Below are positions 11,610 through 24,236 of a stretch of 64,000 nucleotides of DNA, one piece after another; within the stretch, counting starts at the first letter, position 1, and every line of letters starts with the position of its first letter. The stretch is taken from positions 2,046,001 to 2,110,000 of the forward strand of contig OZ023185.1 of assembly GCA_963995505.1 (NCBI GenBank). The letters are read 5' to 3'. Under the pieces are notes generated by a model that did no database searches, was not told where the DNA came from, and saw only the letters and a program-made list of their open reading frames with translations. Both the position numbers and the translations under genes were made by a program. This stretch comes from Hypericum androsaemum (lineage: Eukaryota > Streptophyta > Magnoliopsida > Malpighiales > Hypericaceae).

Positions 11610-14600
11610 TTGCTATTTCTTGGAATTGCCAGGGACTTGGCCAGTCCCTCACAATTCAGACCCTTAAAGGGTTGATTCAGAAACATAGGCCTGCTGTGGT
11701 TTTTCTGATGGAAACCATGCAACGGAGGGGTAAGATCGATAAACTTAGACGTAATTGCCAGTTCCAACATTGCTGGTATGTGGACCCGATTGGTAAAAGT
11801 GGTGGTCTCGCTTTGTGGTGGAATGATACAGTGGATATCCGTGTTCAACATGGGTGTAAGAACTACATTGATGTTGATTGCCTGGAATTTTGTACCAATA
11901 ATTCTTGGTCCTCGACCTGGATTTATGGTGAACCTGATCAGTCTAAGAGATGATCTTTTTGGAATCATATGATTGACTTAACTATTCCCCAGGATTTTCC
12001 TTGGTTGTGCTTGGGGGATTTTAATGAATTTTGTTATAGGTACGAGAAGCGTGGTGGTAATACACCTTCGCACCAGCAGATGCAAGGTATTCGTGACTTC
12101 TTGTACCACGGGGAGTTGCTGGACCTTGGCTTCCAAGGGTTCCCGTATACCTGGAGCAATAATCAAGAGGGGGATGCTAACATTTTGGAAAGAATTGATA
12201 GAGCTGCTGCAAATATCCAGTGGAGGAATTTGTTTCCTAGGGCTCTACTCTATCATGGTCCTTTTATTGGCTCAGATCATGCTTACTTAATTCTTGACAC
12301 TAACCCTGCAGGGAAAAGGCTGAAATTGTTTAGGTTTGAGTCAATGTGGATGAAAGACGCTGAATGCAGACGTATCATTCAAAGATCCTGGCGCTCTCCT
12401 TTTGGAGGAAGCTTTTCCTCTATTTGGTTTAATCATAGCCAAAAATGCAGTAAGGAGTTGGTCTCCTGGAGTAAAAGATCTTACTGGCGTAGGGCCAAAG
12501 AAGTTGTTAGCAAAGTGGAGGCGATCCAGCTTTTACAAAGTGATGTCCCTTCTCCAGCAAATAAGGAGAAGGAAAGATGCCTTAAAAAAGAACTTGAGAT
12601 TTGTCAAGAAAAAGAAGAAATGTTCTGGCATCAGAGATCGAGGATTAATTGGCTCTCTTTTGGAGACAAGAACACGAAGTTTTTTCACACGACCGCTACC
12701 CAAAGGAAACAGATAAACCAGATCAGGAGGCTGAAAAATGATCAACATGAATGGCAAGAGTCCGAAGAAGAGATTACTGTTACCATTAATGATTATTTTC
12801 ATTCTATGTATGCCTCTGTTGAAACTGGTTTTGCAGATGATATTCTGATTGATATGCCGGAAATCCTTCCTGCTCAGGCTAAAGCAGACTTGGTCAGGCC
12901 TATCACTGCTGATGAGGTGAAAGCTGCTGCTTTCCAGATGGGTGGATTAAAGTCCCCTGGCCCTGACGGATTCTCTGGTATATTCTATCACAAGTATTGG
13001 GACTTAATTGGTTCAGAATTAATTAGTACGGTGGTGGAATTATTTGATTCTGAGCAGATCCCGGTGGAGTTGAACAAAACGTACATTGTGCTTATTCCCA
13101 AATCTGAAAATCCTGATCATTTATCCAAATTTAGGCCGATTAGCCTTTGTAACTTTGCTTACAAAGTTTATTCTAAGGTTTTGGCTAACCGTCTTAAATG
13201 TTGGATTGGTGATCTTGTTGGGGATAGCCAGGGCGCTTTTATTAAGGGTCGATGCATTCAGGACAATCTTATTATTGCCCATGAGGTTTTTCACAAACTT
13301 CGTTCTGGTAGAAGGTCGAGACTTTGTGATATGGCTTTAAAACTTGACTTGAGGAAAGCTTTTGATATGGTTGATTGGCGCTTTCTTAAGTTAGTTATGC
13401 AGAAGCTTGGTTTTCCTGTTAAATGGATCAATTGTGTCTTGTCGTGTGTTTCGTCTGTCTCTTATGCTGTCTTGTTGAATGGGAATCCTTTGAATTGGTT
13501 TAATCCCTCCCGTGGCATTCGTCAAGGTGACCCAATTTCTCCATATTTATTTTTGCTGATTGGTGAGGCTCTTTCCTTTTACATTCAACAAGCTGTACAT
13601 TCGGGTCTTTTACATGGTATTACGTTAAATCAGTTTTGTCCTACTTTGTCACATGTATTGTTTGCAGATGATACCCTTATTTTTGGCCAAGCTTCTGTTG
13701 AAGAGGCTTTGGCCATAAAAAATGTTCTCACTGGTTTCTCGGCTGCCTCAGGTCAGCAATTTAATTTCAACAAATCCAGTGTGTGTTTTGGAAGATGGGT
13801 GACTGACGAGGAGAAGAGCTGCATTCTCTACATTCTGGGTATGGTGGAGATGGTTAATGAGGAAAGGTACCTTGGTCTCCCCTCTTTTTGGGGGAGATCA
13901 AAAACTGCTGCCCTTAATTTTGTTCTGGACAGGGTGACGAAGAAGGCTCAATCTTGGAAACAAAGGTTGCTCTCTCCTGCTGGGAGAGAAATTATGATCA
14001 AATCAGTCCTTTCTTCTATCCCTACTTACGCTATGCATTGTATCAAGTTTCCCAAAACCTTTTGTACTAAGTTGAATGGTATTCTTGCGAGGTTTTGGTG
14101 GAAGGGTGATGTTGATAGGAAGACCATCCACTGGATGCGTTGGGATAAGCTTACTCTTTCTAAATCCTTGGGTGGTCTTGGTTTTAAAGAGATGTCGGTT
14201 TTTAACGATGCTCTGTTAGGTAAGCAGGCTTGGAGGGTGCTCAACTACCCTGATCTTCTTTGTGCCAGAGTTCTTAAAGGTCTCTATTACCCGCGTACTT
14301 GTTTCTTACAAGCTGCGAGAGGAACTTCTGGCTCATGGATGTGGCATAGCATCCACGGAGGGAAGGAAATTATTAGACCTGATGTACTTTGGAGAATGGG
14401 GAATGGTGGGTCTATTGATCCGTGGATTGACCAGTGGCTTCCTAGTCTTCCTAATGCTAGGGTTTTGTCTGTTAAACCTGTTGACTCTCTTATTTTGAAG
14501 GCTGCTGATCTTTTCGATTTTGTTCTTAATTCCTGGAACAATGGTTTGCTTCTAACATTGTTTGATTCTCAGGAAGTTGATGCTATTCTCGCTATTAAGC

Positions 14601-15721
14601 ATCCTCAGATGGAGTTTCGGGATAAAATTATCTGGAAAAAAGCTGTGGATGGTGCCTACTCTGTTAAGATTGGGTATCTGAAAATTAATGAAATTGTTTC
14701 ACCAGCTTCTCCTTCTCTATTGGCAGGTGGTGGTTATGTGGACCACTGGAGGAAAATCTGGAAGCTGCAAGTCCCGCCCAAATTGAGAAGTTTCCTCTGG
14801 AAAATTTCGTCAAACTGCCTTCCTACTGCTGAAGCGTTGAACAAAAGAAAACTTGGACAGAATAATTTATGCTCAATTTGTTGTTTGGATGTTGAATCTG
14901 TTGTCCACTTACTCTTTGTGTGCCCACATGCCAAATCTACGTGGTTTCATTGTTGTTTAAGGCTTAGAATTGATGATCTTGTTATCACCTCTTTTATTGA
15001 TTGGTTCTCTGTTGCCTGTTCACAGCTTGCTCATCTTAATGCTTCTACTTTTATTAGCCTTATTGTGTTTGTTTGCTGGCAGATCTGGAAAGCAAGGAAT
15101 GAGACCATCTTTGAGGGGACCAGGGCGTGCCCGTGGAGGACTGCGACGATGGCTGAGTTCGGATGGCGAGAATGGGAAGCTCAGAAGTTTCTACAAGACA
15201 CTGATCGTGCTGGCTCTCAAAGAACCACTCGGTGGACTCCACCTCAAGGAAATGAGGTGCTTCTGAACTGCGATGCTGCCTGGAGAAGCATCTCTTGTGG
15301 TGCTGGTGCGGCCGTCGTGGCTAGGAATAATATTGGCCTCATTTTGGGAGGCAGCAACAAATCCTTAAGTGCTTCCTCGGCACTGGAGGCTGAGATTGGG
15401 GCTATTGTGATGGCCCTCAAATTGGTTGAAGATAGGTTTGGAGACAATGTTACCCACATTCACTCGGATTGCTTGGTTGCAGTAGACTTTATCAATGGAC
15501 AGTCTACCTCGATTATGTGGCAGCTTGAAAACCTCGCTTTAGCAGCTAGATTTGCTTTCTCTAAGCTGCATTTTTGTTCACTAAGCTTCACTCCGCGCGA
15601 GGCGAATGTAGTCGCCAATTGGATTGCAACAAGGTCTGCTTCGGGTCTTGTTGAATCCAATTGGGTTCTTCATCCCCCTTTGGAGCTTAAGCTTCTTTTG
15701 TATGATGATTTTGCAAATTGA
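11606..15721 (+). pseudogene. LINE ORF2: endonuclease-reverse transcriptase-RNase H, one in-frame stop
   Basis: 1371-codon frame interrupted once, by TGA at 11951-11953 (codon 116), after which it continues in the same frame to 15721. Domains in order: an AP-type endonuclease (SWNCQGLG with N7, E36, then GDFNEF, ERIDRA and GSDH); a reverse transcriptase (LIPKSENP...FRPISLCN, then FADD at 686-689); a zinc-binding zf-RVT region with CSICC and H/C residues; and a C-terminal RNase H (LNCDAAW, EAEIGAI, HSDCLVAVDF). The nonsense codon separates the N-terminal third of the endonuclease from the rest, so no complete enzyme is expected without readthrough. Otherwise the motifs are intact, implying recent loss. 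Confidence 0.93.
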
Positions 15722-15773
15722 TTTATTGGCAACATATTTGATTCTGTTCTAAAAAAAAGATAAGGAAATAAAA

Positions 15774-16891
15774 GCCCCTACGAAGAGACAAGAAAGTATT
15801 CGTAATGCGTGATCAAGATCAACAATAATTTTCTACCGGTCCCAATTGCATAAAAATCGGACTCATAAAAATTGACGTTTTGTCTTCAAATAAAATAACA
15901 TTTGACATTTCACACTGTACATGTTCCGTACTTTCCCTCGTTAGCTTCAAAGTTGATTCCCTAGTTGTTTATATTGTTTGATTATCTGACTTCACCATTT
16001 TGTTTGGGATATCGAATATTGTTTGACTTCGAATTAAAAATAGTATATTCTGCGAATCTTAATGTGGGTCCACGATATCTGATTCGTATAAAGGAAAAGT
16101 TAGGATAATTTAAAAAGTTGGCGAAGCTGCAGGAAGTCGCCAATGTATAGGTAGTCATATCCCGAGTCATGATCTCTTTCCAATCCTATATAAATAAGAG
16201 TACATTTATCATATTTTTTCCGTATTTTCTGAACATTACAAACAGGTTATTAGATAAAAGAGTTTGTGAACATGTTATTAGATAAGAGAGTTTTATTTTT
16301 TTCCAAAAATATTAAAAATAAAATTTTGAGTGATAAATATGCAAATAACAAAAAATACTTTATATATATATTAAAGTCACCAAAAATCTCGGGTTATAGC
16401 ATTATTCAAATACTACACTCGATTAAAATATTTTCTTATAACAAGACTAGAATCACATGGAACATCTAAAAACAATTGAGAAGATAAATGATGATGTAAA
16501 ATTTATCAAATAAGCAAGTGTAGCACAAATTAATATCTTAAAATATCTTTTGAATTCGTAAACTATGTAAAAATATATGTATTTATTCACAAATATTACT
16601 TTATGCAAAAATTGGGACAAAACTTTAGCACTAATTTTTTAATTAAAAAAATTAGTTATTAAAATAAATTGGTTGTTAAATTTTAACACTGGTCCCTAGT
16701 CGAGACTAGAAATTTTTATCATTTTAGAGAGATTATCCCTTTACAAAAAATTATTTTACATAGATTTTACTGTATTAAGTAATAATATTTGATAGTTAAT
16801 TTATTAATAAATTTAAGAAGGAGAAAATGGACACTATATGTTCGCTATAAAATTGCCATTTGATAAAATACTAATCATTTGCTATATTAAG
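15774..16891. other. Intergenic, no gene recognised
   Basis: AT-rich DNA between the LINE and the LTR element. Small open frames (e.g. 16266-16469) are lysine/isoleucine-rich products of AT bias. No RNA gene was seen. Confidence 0.5.
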
Positions 16892-18996
16892 TGATGCAGG
16901 AGCACGTGAATATGCAACCACGAATCTATTGATTCCGTAGAATATCGAAAATAGGCTATAGTCTCGATCCGTTGATTCTAAAAATACCAGAAGGCGATAG
17001 ATAATTAAGAAAAACCTTTGATTTTATTTATCATAATCCAATCAACTAGAACAATAGAGCATATGTCCTACCTATAATGAACTCAAAAAACTCTATTAAG
17101 TAAAATCCTAACATAAATTAAATTCCTAATAGTAGTCCAAAAACTATTGATAAAGACTAAACTAATATCATTCTTTATCTCCATAATTCTCTCCTGGTTG
17201 GAGAAATTCGTTCTCAAATTTGGTGTCATCGGCCAGTTTGAAATATTCATACATGCACTCTTCAACACATTAGAGCGACGTAGTTACACTTAGTATCGTT
17301 CATCCAAGTAGAACAAATACTTAAAAATTAGGTAACCGAAAATATTCTCTAGAGAAAAGACCATGATCTCACTTTTTCGAGTAGCTTGCTCTACTCCCTT
17401 CAACCCATTCAAAATTTCAACAACAGAGAACCTTCCATATATATGAACTTGTAAACTCAGAGAAAATCAATGTGTTTGACATTCCAACCTCATAATCCTG
17501 GGCAACCTGGGATAAAGGCACATTCACTAACTCACTAGCAACAACTTCTACAACCTCGTCGTCGTCAGCAGGGTAGGAATCATAATTTGGTTCACTAAAT
17601 AAGTCATCAGCAGACTCAATAAAGCATTCTCCATCGAGACAAACTTTGACAAATTTACTCAATTCTTCACATAACAAAGCCAAATTAACTACTTCCGGTG
17701 GTGCAAGCTGTTGCTTCCTCAAGATCCATGTCATCTGCTGCTTCAAATCATCCAAATTAGCTTGAATCTCAAGCAACTTCCTAGTCATTTGATGATCATA
17801 TTGTTCCCAAAAGCTACAATGCTTGTCATCAACAGTATTTCAAATTTCGTAAGCATGTCAGGAAAATAACTCATAAATCAGCTTCTCTTTCATCTTAGAC
17901 CATCGAGAGATTTTCTGCTTACCACAACTCATAAATCAGCTTATCTTTTACCTCGCAATCGTCGTTTGACAAATCTGACTTTATCAACCTTCGTAAACTT
18001 GTGAACATCGAAGTATATCTCCACATTGACAAGCCACTCGATGAAATTTCTTGACGAAATCTCCCAATTGAGATCATGAAAATCACATAAAGTGGGAATA
18101 TGCACTATAGAATTCAACATCTTCAATTAAGCCCAAAAAGGATCAATCTGGAAATTCCAAAATTTTGCCTGGACCAATCTGTAACTTCTCAAAACTCGAT
18201 GGAATCAATCTGAAACTTTGACATCTAGCAAATTACAAATCAGTCCCAATCTCTCTAATTCTCAATAGCTTCTAAGAAATTACCAAAAGGTCCTCAACTT
18301 TCCTTAACCATGAGAGGGCGTTGGCAGACTACTGTAGGGCGGCGGCGGACTACAGTAGACGGCATCGGCGATGCGGGGTTGACGGCGTCATAGGTGAAGT
18401 CAAGCAGACAGTCGTTGGTGGTACGGGGCTAGGTTAGGCTGGCCTCTCTTGGATTTCCACGGCCATGTTCTCTCCTTCGAAAGAAACATGCGGCTTCTGG
18501 AACTCACGCTGGTGACCTCGGCTTCTGGCCACATGCGGTGGTGACGGATCTGTCGGGTCGAGTTGCTACGGTGAGCGGCGGTCCCTGGCTGACGGTGGTT
18601 GCCGTTGGTATCTTTGGCGGCGCCGTAGGGTTTCAAAAATCTAAAACGAAGCTGTCCTCTTTTTTGTTATTTTTTATTTTTTATAACGAGGAACAAATGC
18701 AGCTCTTGATACCAACTGATGAAGGGGAGCACGTGGATAGGCAACCACGAATTTGTTGATTTCGTAGAATACCAAAAATGGGCTACAGTCTTGATCCATT
18801 GATTCTAAAAATACCACAAGGCGACCGACAATTAAAAGAAACCCTTGATTTTATTTATTCAAATTCAACCAACTAAAATAATAGAGTGTATGTACTACTT
18901 ATAATGAACTAAAACAAAACAATTAAGTAGCATCCTAACATAAGCCAAATTCCTAATAGTAATTCAAAACAATATCATTCTTTATTTCCGTGACCA
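16892..18996 (-). mobile_element. Old gag-only LTR retrotransposon (TR-GAG-like)
   Basis: Two direct repeats, 16892-17183 and 18717-18996, about 80% alike by eye, each bounded by TG...CA-like ends. On the - strand the 18.7-19.0 kb copy is the 5' LTR. It is followed after 2 bp by a TGGTATCAAGAGC-like primer binding site (18702-18714), close to the initiator-Met tRNA type TGGTATCAGAGC. A purine run AGGAGAGAA (17188-17196) precedes the 3' LTR as a polypurine tract. The 1.5-kb interior has a GC-rich leader and gag remnants but no protease, reverse transcriptase or integrase. No clear 5-bp TSD was seen. Confidence 0.75.
17417..18126 (-). pseudogene. Broken gag remnant
   Basis: The stretch at 17941-18126 reads FIEWLVNVEIYFDVHKFTKV...VKRRLRGK, the pattern of Ty3-like plant gag N-terminal domains (hydrophobic, WL.EVE.., then K.RLRG). 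It is followed by stops, then a separate 123-aa frame at 17417-17788 with a coiled-coil-like start and an acidic stretch. Together they look like one decayed gag polyprotein. No zinc knuckle or protease remains. Confidence 0.6.
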
Positions 18997-19348
18997 AGTT
19001 ATATTTATGAAGAAACAATCTTAAAATTTATTATACAAATGAATAATTCTATGACGATTTTTTGCATCATATTAAAATTTATGATTGGACGCTGGAAAAA
19101 ACTCTCTACTCTTCCGCTGATGGTTTCGTATCGGTTTGATGAGTCGACCAATTTCCCTTCGACGATAAAGAAGTAATTCTTGTCACAATTAATTAAGAAT
19201 TCTGTTTAGGAAGTTAGATGTAACAACTTACATCTTTCTTACAAAATAACGAAATATCACTTCACTTTTTTGTGAGGGGAATTATCTCTCTTCACTAATC
19301 CACCTATTTTGTTCTCAAAGTCAAACTAAGAAATCTGTTATCAATATC
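18997..19348. other. Short intergenic spacer
   Basis: AT-rich, nothing recognised apart from the TSD TGTTATCAATATC at 19336-19348 that belongs to the next element. Confidence 0.5.
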
Positions 19349-20509
19349 TCTTTTTTTAGGGATAAAGTGGCACGAAGCCTATATTAAATACGAGTTACAG
19401 AACAATAAGGAAAAGTACAGACAGAAGATAGGAAACTCAATCAGAAAATGAAAACCGATCCGATGACAACATGGTAACACAAAGGGGGGAGCGATGGGCG
19501 ATCGAAAAAGCACGAAGGCTAACGATCGGTGCGAATTTCTGCCAAAGCAAGCTTCAGCCAACAACCTCAATACAACGTCAAGAGGGCATCTGAATGCATA
19601 CAAGATACACTCAGATGAGAGCCAAGGTCGACATAAATCGACCGAGACAAGGTTCTCCACACGCAACTACCGGACAGGCAACGAAATCTGAAAGGATCTC
19701 AGATCAGGTGAAAGTCGATCCAAGCAAAAGCACAACTCAACGAGACCACTAAACAGGTGTGGCTCGGGAGCAACGACAACAAGTAACAACAAATCGGAAC
19801 AAGAGCTCAGATCGAACAAAAGTCGAACCAAATAAAAGCAACCGAGAACAAAAAAGCAAATAATAAAAATAGCTAATCGGGGGAGAGGCCATCGCCGACC
19901 AGCCCCCAGGTACCCCCGGTAGCCCCAAAACGGTCAGGCCAAGGTAGATCTGCACAGGGGAGGCTAGTCCGGACAGAAGCGAATGGGCGACGGTGGGCTG
20001 AGCAAGAGCGGGGCGACGGGGTGGATGAGCTGGAGTGGGATGGAGGGACGAGGCTGAGCTGGGTGATGGTTAGGCGGCGAGCGTCTAGTTGCGGGCTGGG
20101 CGGTGGGGTGAGCGTCTAGATGTGGGGCTGGGCGATGTGGCAGCGAGAAAAACGAAGGAGAGGCGACGGTGGCAGGCGAGCGAAGCGGAGAGACACAACT
20201 TGAGACGACGACGGGGAGGCGATGAGGCGAGATGGATGGCGATGGGAGATGACCGGCGAAGAGGCAAGGTGACCGGCGAGAAGATGACGGAAAGGCGACG
20301 GTGGAGCGATGACGAGATGGACGACGGTGAGGCGATGACGAGATGTACGACGATGAGGCGAGATGGATGGCAAGGGGAAGAGGCGACGGAGCCGGCGAGA
20401 AGGAAAGGAAAATATGCTCCACTAATAAAATATCTAGATATTTTGAAAGAGAAAAAAATACTACCACTTTTTTTTTTTGGAAGGGAGAGAAAACCAACAA
20501 TACTTAATT
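19349..20509 (-). mobile_element. Poly(A)-tailed retroposon, copy A
   Basis: TGTTATCAATATC (13 bp) is repeated exactly at 19336-19348 and 20510-20522. On the - strand the element starts with a GC-rich leader of CTCGCC/CCATC repeats, has a pyrimidine-rich middle, and ends TTAATATAGGCTTCGTGCC...CCTAAAAAAA. The same 3' end type occurs at 50735-52387 and 57396-58243. No reverse transcriptase is encoded. An open frame at 19964-20500 is Pro/Ser/Arg-rich because of the repeats. It is a non-autonomous non-LTR retroposon, presumably mobilised by an L1-like machinery. Confidence 0.75.
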
Positions 20510-20522
20510 TGTTATCAATATC

Positions 20523-21630
20523 CCGTTAGGTAACCTAAGCTTGCGCAGAAATGTGTTGACTATGGTATCCAAAGTTGGGAGTTATTGTTTAAAAACTTAA
20601 TATATATCAAAATATCTTCTTCCAGATAAAGTGACGTACAACTTAATACCACTATTTTACAAAACGTGGCCCAATACCGGATTATTTATAAAAAAAACAG
20701 ATCTATGGTGATCGACCGGCTCACCCGGTTTGGAAAAAATATATTTTTAGATTTTTTAAAATTAAAAGTGATTAAAAAGAGTTTTTTTTTAACCAATTGG
20801 TGGGCCGATTAATCCAATTTTGAGTCGAGTAGGACATTAAAAGATGACAAATCTCTCCCAACAAGTATTTAACACTGCTTACTACCCAAAAACTCCAACC
20901 CAATACCTAGTTTTGGTAGAACAACCGATTAAAAAGAGTTTGATGCTTGTAAATGATAAACTCTGTGAAAAAATTAGAAGATATTTAGAATTATTCGACA
21001 TTTTAATACTTAATAATAATTAATTATATATATTAATTTAAAAATTGCGGATCCAAGAAGTGATCTAACCGATCGGGCAGAAAATTGAAGAAATCTGGGT
21101 AACAAACATTTTTTTTTGTACGTTTAAAGGATTTAGACTAGAGATCTTTTGTTAATTTAGAACAATGTTATCACCAACAGATAGTTAGGGAAAAAACAGC
21201 AATGTTAAGGTGACCGCGGGCAAACATTGCTTGATACTACAGCTTTTTAATTTGACGACCACGTGGAATGAGTGTATACAAATCACGTGTTTAAGAGTAT
21301 TTAAGGGAGAAATAGCTCACAGCTCCTCTTCTGTTCACTGGGTCGAAATAAGGCCCGTTAAGGCGAACAGCGCGGGCCTCCAAATAGAGTAAACCGAGCC
21401 CACGAACATCTTAATCCCATGGCCCAGACCTCCACCTGATCCCCGTGACCCGAAACAAATAAGCAAAAATCGGAGACTCGGCTCGACCACTTGGGAAGGG
21501 AACGAGCAACCGCCCCAACCCGCAAACGACCAGTAAGCGAACAGGAAGAGCCAGTTTCCAATTCAAGTAAGAGTCCGGAAGGAGGAGGAGGAGGAATTAG
21601 GGTTCGGAATCGGATCGGAGTAGATCCGGA
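20523..21630. other. Intergenic and GOS12 promoter / 5' UTR
   Basis: AT-rich to about 21200. A moderately GC-rich promoter and leader (about 21330-21630) precede the GOS12 ATG, without an obvious TATA box. The stretch at about 20820-20900 resembles 46150-46230 (GAGTAGGAC...CTCTCCCAA), a diverged dispersed repeat. Confidence 0.4.
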
Positions 21631-23277
21631 ATGGAGGATCCAATTCTGGAGCTGCAAGAATCCGGGTGGGAGGAGCTGAGGAAGGAGGCGCGCAAGATCG
21701 AGGGCGATCTCGACGTCAAGCTCTCCTCTTACGCCAAGATCGGCTCCCGCTTCTCCCAAGGAGGTTAGATTCTTTTCTTTTTTCTTTTTCCTTTTTTCTT
21801 TACGTTTTTAGAATAATTCTTATTTGTATAATTTGAGGATAACTAGAAAGAGTGGGAATGTGATGGAATGGGATGCGTGTAGAGACGGGATCGCCGACGG
21901 TGGGGTCGAGCAGGTCGTGGAAGTCGATGGAGATGGAGATTCAGTCGCTGCTGGAGAAGCTTCTGGACACTAACGACGCGATGAGCCGCTGCGCTTCTTC
22001 CGCCGCTCCCACCACCTCCGTCACGCAGAAGCTCGCCCGCCACCGCGACATCCTCCACGAGTTCACGCAGGTGCCACATTGTCTGCTCTCTACATATTAA
22101 ACCCGTGCAGTTGGATCGGATGTTTAAGCTTATCTTTTTGTGGTGGTTTAGGAATTTAGACGCATCAAAGGGAATATAAGCTCTATGAGGGAACACGCCG
22201 AGCTCTTGAGTTCTGTTCGGGATGATATCAGCGAGTACAAGGTGAGGGATCGTATTCCGTTTTCTTTGTTGTTGCTTTTCGTAAGTGTGGATCGGTGTTT
22301 CTTTTGTTGGATTTGAAGGTTGTTATTTTCGTTGACGCAGGCATCTGGCAGCATGTCCCCGAAAGTGCAGTTACTACGAGAGAGAGCAGCCATCCATGGA
22401 AGCATTGCTCACGTAAGAAGCTGGTCCCCTGCTACTTTTCAATCACTTTCTAGGTTGCTTTAAAAAAATGTTCCAGTATTTCATTTTCGTTTCGGAGCTC
22501 AAGAATTGAGTTAATGCTTAGGAAGCCTAATGTTCACCTCTCATACTGTCCTTGTCTCTCCACCTTCACTTCACTCTTTTTCGGTGGTTTTTGTTCAAAC
22601 AATAGCCCATAGACAATGTAGAGAAGACGCTATTTGAACATAGCACATAGCAAATTGCCTATTACTTCTAAAATGGTAGTACTCTGGCCTGTTGTTCTCT
22701 GTCATTTCTTTTCTTTGCCACCTGCAGAAAGCATGATTTGCTCGACTTGTCACTGTTTCCTTGTGCTGTAAATTGAATGTCTTTTATCTTCTATCTCAAT
22801 TTTATGATATGCTTTTCTGCTGCTATATTGGCAATCTCGTAGTTTCAGCGGAAAGAAGTGAATTCACTCGTCCTGCTCTATTAAGCCTTAGCCTGATATG
22901 GTATTGAGCTTCTTATTATCGCTCTCTTGAAATGATACTCAAGTAATATGCTTTGTGCAGATAGATGATGTCATTAACCAGGCTCAATCCACAAGGGCTG
23001 CCCTAGGTTCACAACGGGCTCTGTTTGTGGATGTTCAAGGAAAAGTGAAGCTCTTAAGTGACAAGTTCCCGGTCATCCGTGGCTTACTTGGTAAATATTG
23101 ATGAACTTATGTTACAACTTACCAGCTTTAATGCGATCCAGTTGTAATGAATTACCCATTAATCCTTTTGTCATTCAAGGTTCTATCAGGAGGAAGAAAT
23201 CAAGAGACACTCTTATCCTGTCTGCTGTCATCGCGACTTGTACATTGTTTCTTATAATCTATTGGCTCTCAAAATAA
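21631..23277 (+). CDS. GOS12: Golgi SNAP receptor complex member 1-2 (Qb-SNARE GOS12)
   Basis: Six exons: 21631..21763, 21883..22070, 22152..22241, 22341..22412, 22961..23090 and 23180..23277, all GT-AG, give 236 aa. The N-terminus (LQESGWEELRKEARKIEGDL) and the segments SWKSMEMEIQSLLEKL, TSVTQKLARHRDILHE, EFRRIKGNI and SEYKASGSMSP match plant GOS12 closely. The Qb-SNARE helix lies at about residues 140-205. A single C-terminal membrane anchor (about 214-233) ends YWLSK. GOS1-type SNAREs act in intra-Golgi and ER-Golgi vesicle fusion as part of a four-helix trans-SNARE bundle. Length and motif order match the family and nothing is missing. The longest intron (22413-22960) separates exons 4 and 5. 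Confidence 0.96.
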
Positions 23278-24236
23278 CGTGTAATTCAATTTTACTGAAA
23301 TCCGCTGCTCCTCGATAGCTTTTCAACGATTTACCCGAGTATATGGAGTTAGTCATCGAGAAGCTTGTGCAGAATGTTCTTCTGTGTTTTGCTGCTCATT
23401 GGATAGCTGATCGAGTTAAGCAGGAAGCATCAAATTAGTCTTCGCTGCGATGAGGTACGCTCTCTACTCTTTGCTTTGCCCTAAAGGTTGAGTTCTAATG
23501 GGAGATCACAGCACGCTTGTCAAAGAATTGGTTGGTCTAACAACAGTTTCTAAGGTAGTCGCTCTTGGTTATGGGTCAGTTCCATCAAAGGCTCACCTTA
23601 ATGGAAAGTTCTTCCTTAACATAAGATTTCATGGTCCTGTACTGTTGTTGATGCCCTTAAAGACGTGCTCGAAAACGTGAAGTAGTCTTCTTTGTCGGGC
23701 CCATTAAATTTAGTTTTTTTTAAGGATTCGATGAATTTCGGAGTCTTATTTATTTGCATTATATGTAAATTTTTTTATAATATAGTAATATTTTTATAAC
23801 ATATATTTGGATGAAAAATATATCAAACCAATATAGTTTGCGAACAGTCGTATTGTAATAAACTATAATGGTGCCTATGAAATGATCGTATTCTACTTTG
23901 GGCCCCACCAAATACCGAAACGACAGTGCTTTAGCCATTTGGTCCAGCTTCTGGCGTCTCCCTCGGCAAAGTTTTTGAATAAGGAAATTTGTATAACTCC
24001 AAAATAAAAAGCTACACAGATTTTAAAAAAATAAAAAAGTTATACCAAAGGACAGATACATATAGGTAACTTTTCTTTTGTCAAAGGTATATAGTTAACT
24101 TTTTTCATATTAGATAAATTATCCTCACCCTACCTTTCGCGTCCTTGAACACAACTACTTTTGGTATGCTTTTCAAGTGAGGGTTCGCTGGAACAAATGG
24201 CATAATCTGGCAACATGGACCTCATATTATAATAAA
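23278..24236. other. GOS12 3' flank and intergenic DNA
   Basis: The first 400 bp probably include the GOS12 3' UTR. A 60-codon frame at 23498-23680 has no recognisable family. The remainder is AT-rich. The TSD TATAATAAA of the next element is at 24228-24236. Confidence 0.45.

Larger units (their letters stand above)
9475..15758 (+). mobile_element. Nearly full-length L1-type LINE retrotransposon
   Basis: A 6.28-kb non-LTR element bounded by an identical 15-bp TSD (9460-9474 and 15759-15773) and ending in a short A8 tail at 15751-15758. It has a pyrimidine-rich 5' leader of about 280 bp, ORF1 (9753-11609) and ORF2 (11606-15721). It lacks 5' truncation. The identical TSD and almost intact frames indicate recent insertion. 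One stop codon in ORF2 makes it probably non-autonomous now. Confidence 0.95.

Noticed and set aside
19964..20529. Open frames on both strands, Pro/Ser/Arg-rich or Arg/Glu-rich
   Set aside because: Produced by CTCGCC/CCATC repeats in retroposon A; no domain.
23498..23680. Small gene downstream of GOS12
   Set aside because: 60-codon frame without recognisable motif, inside the likely 3' flank of GOS12.
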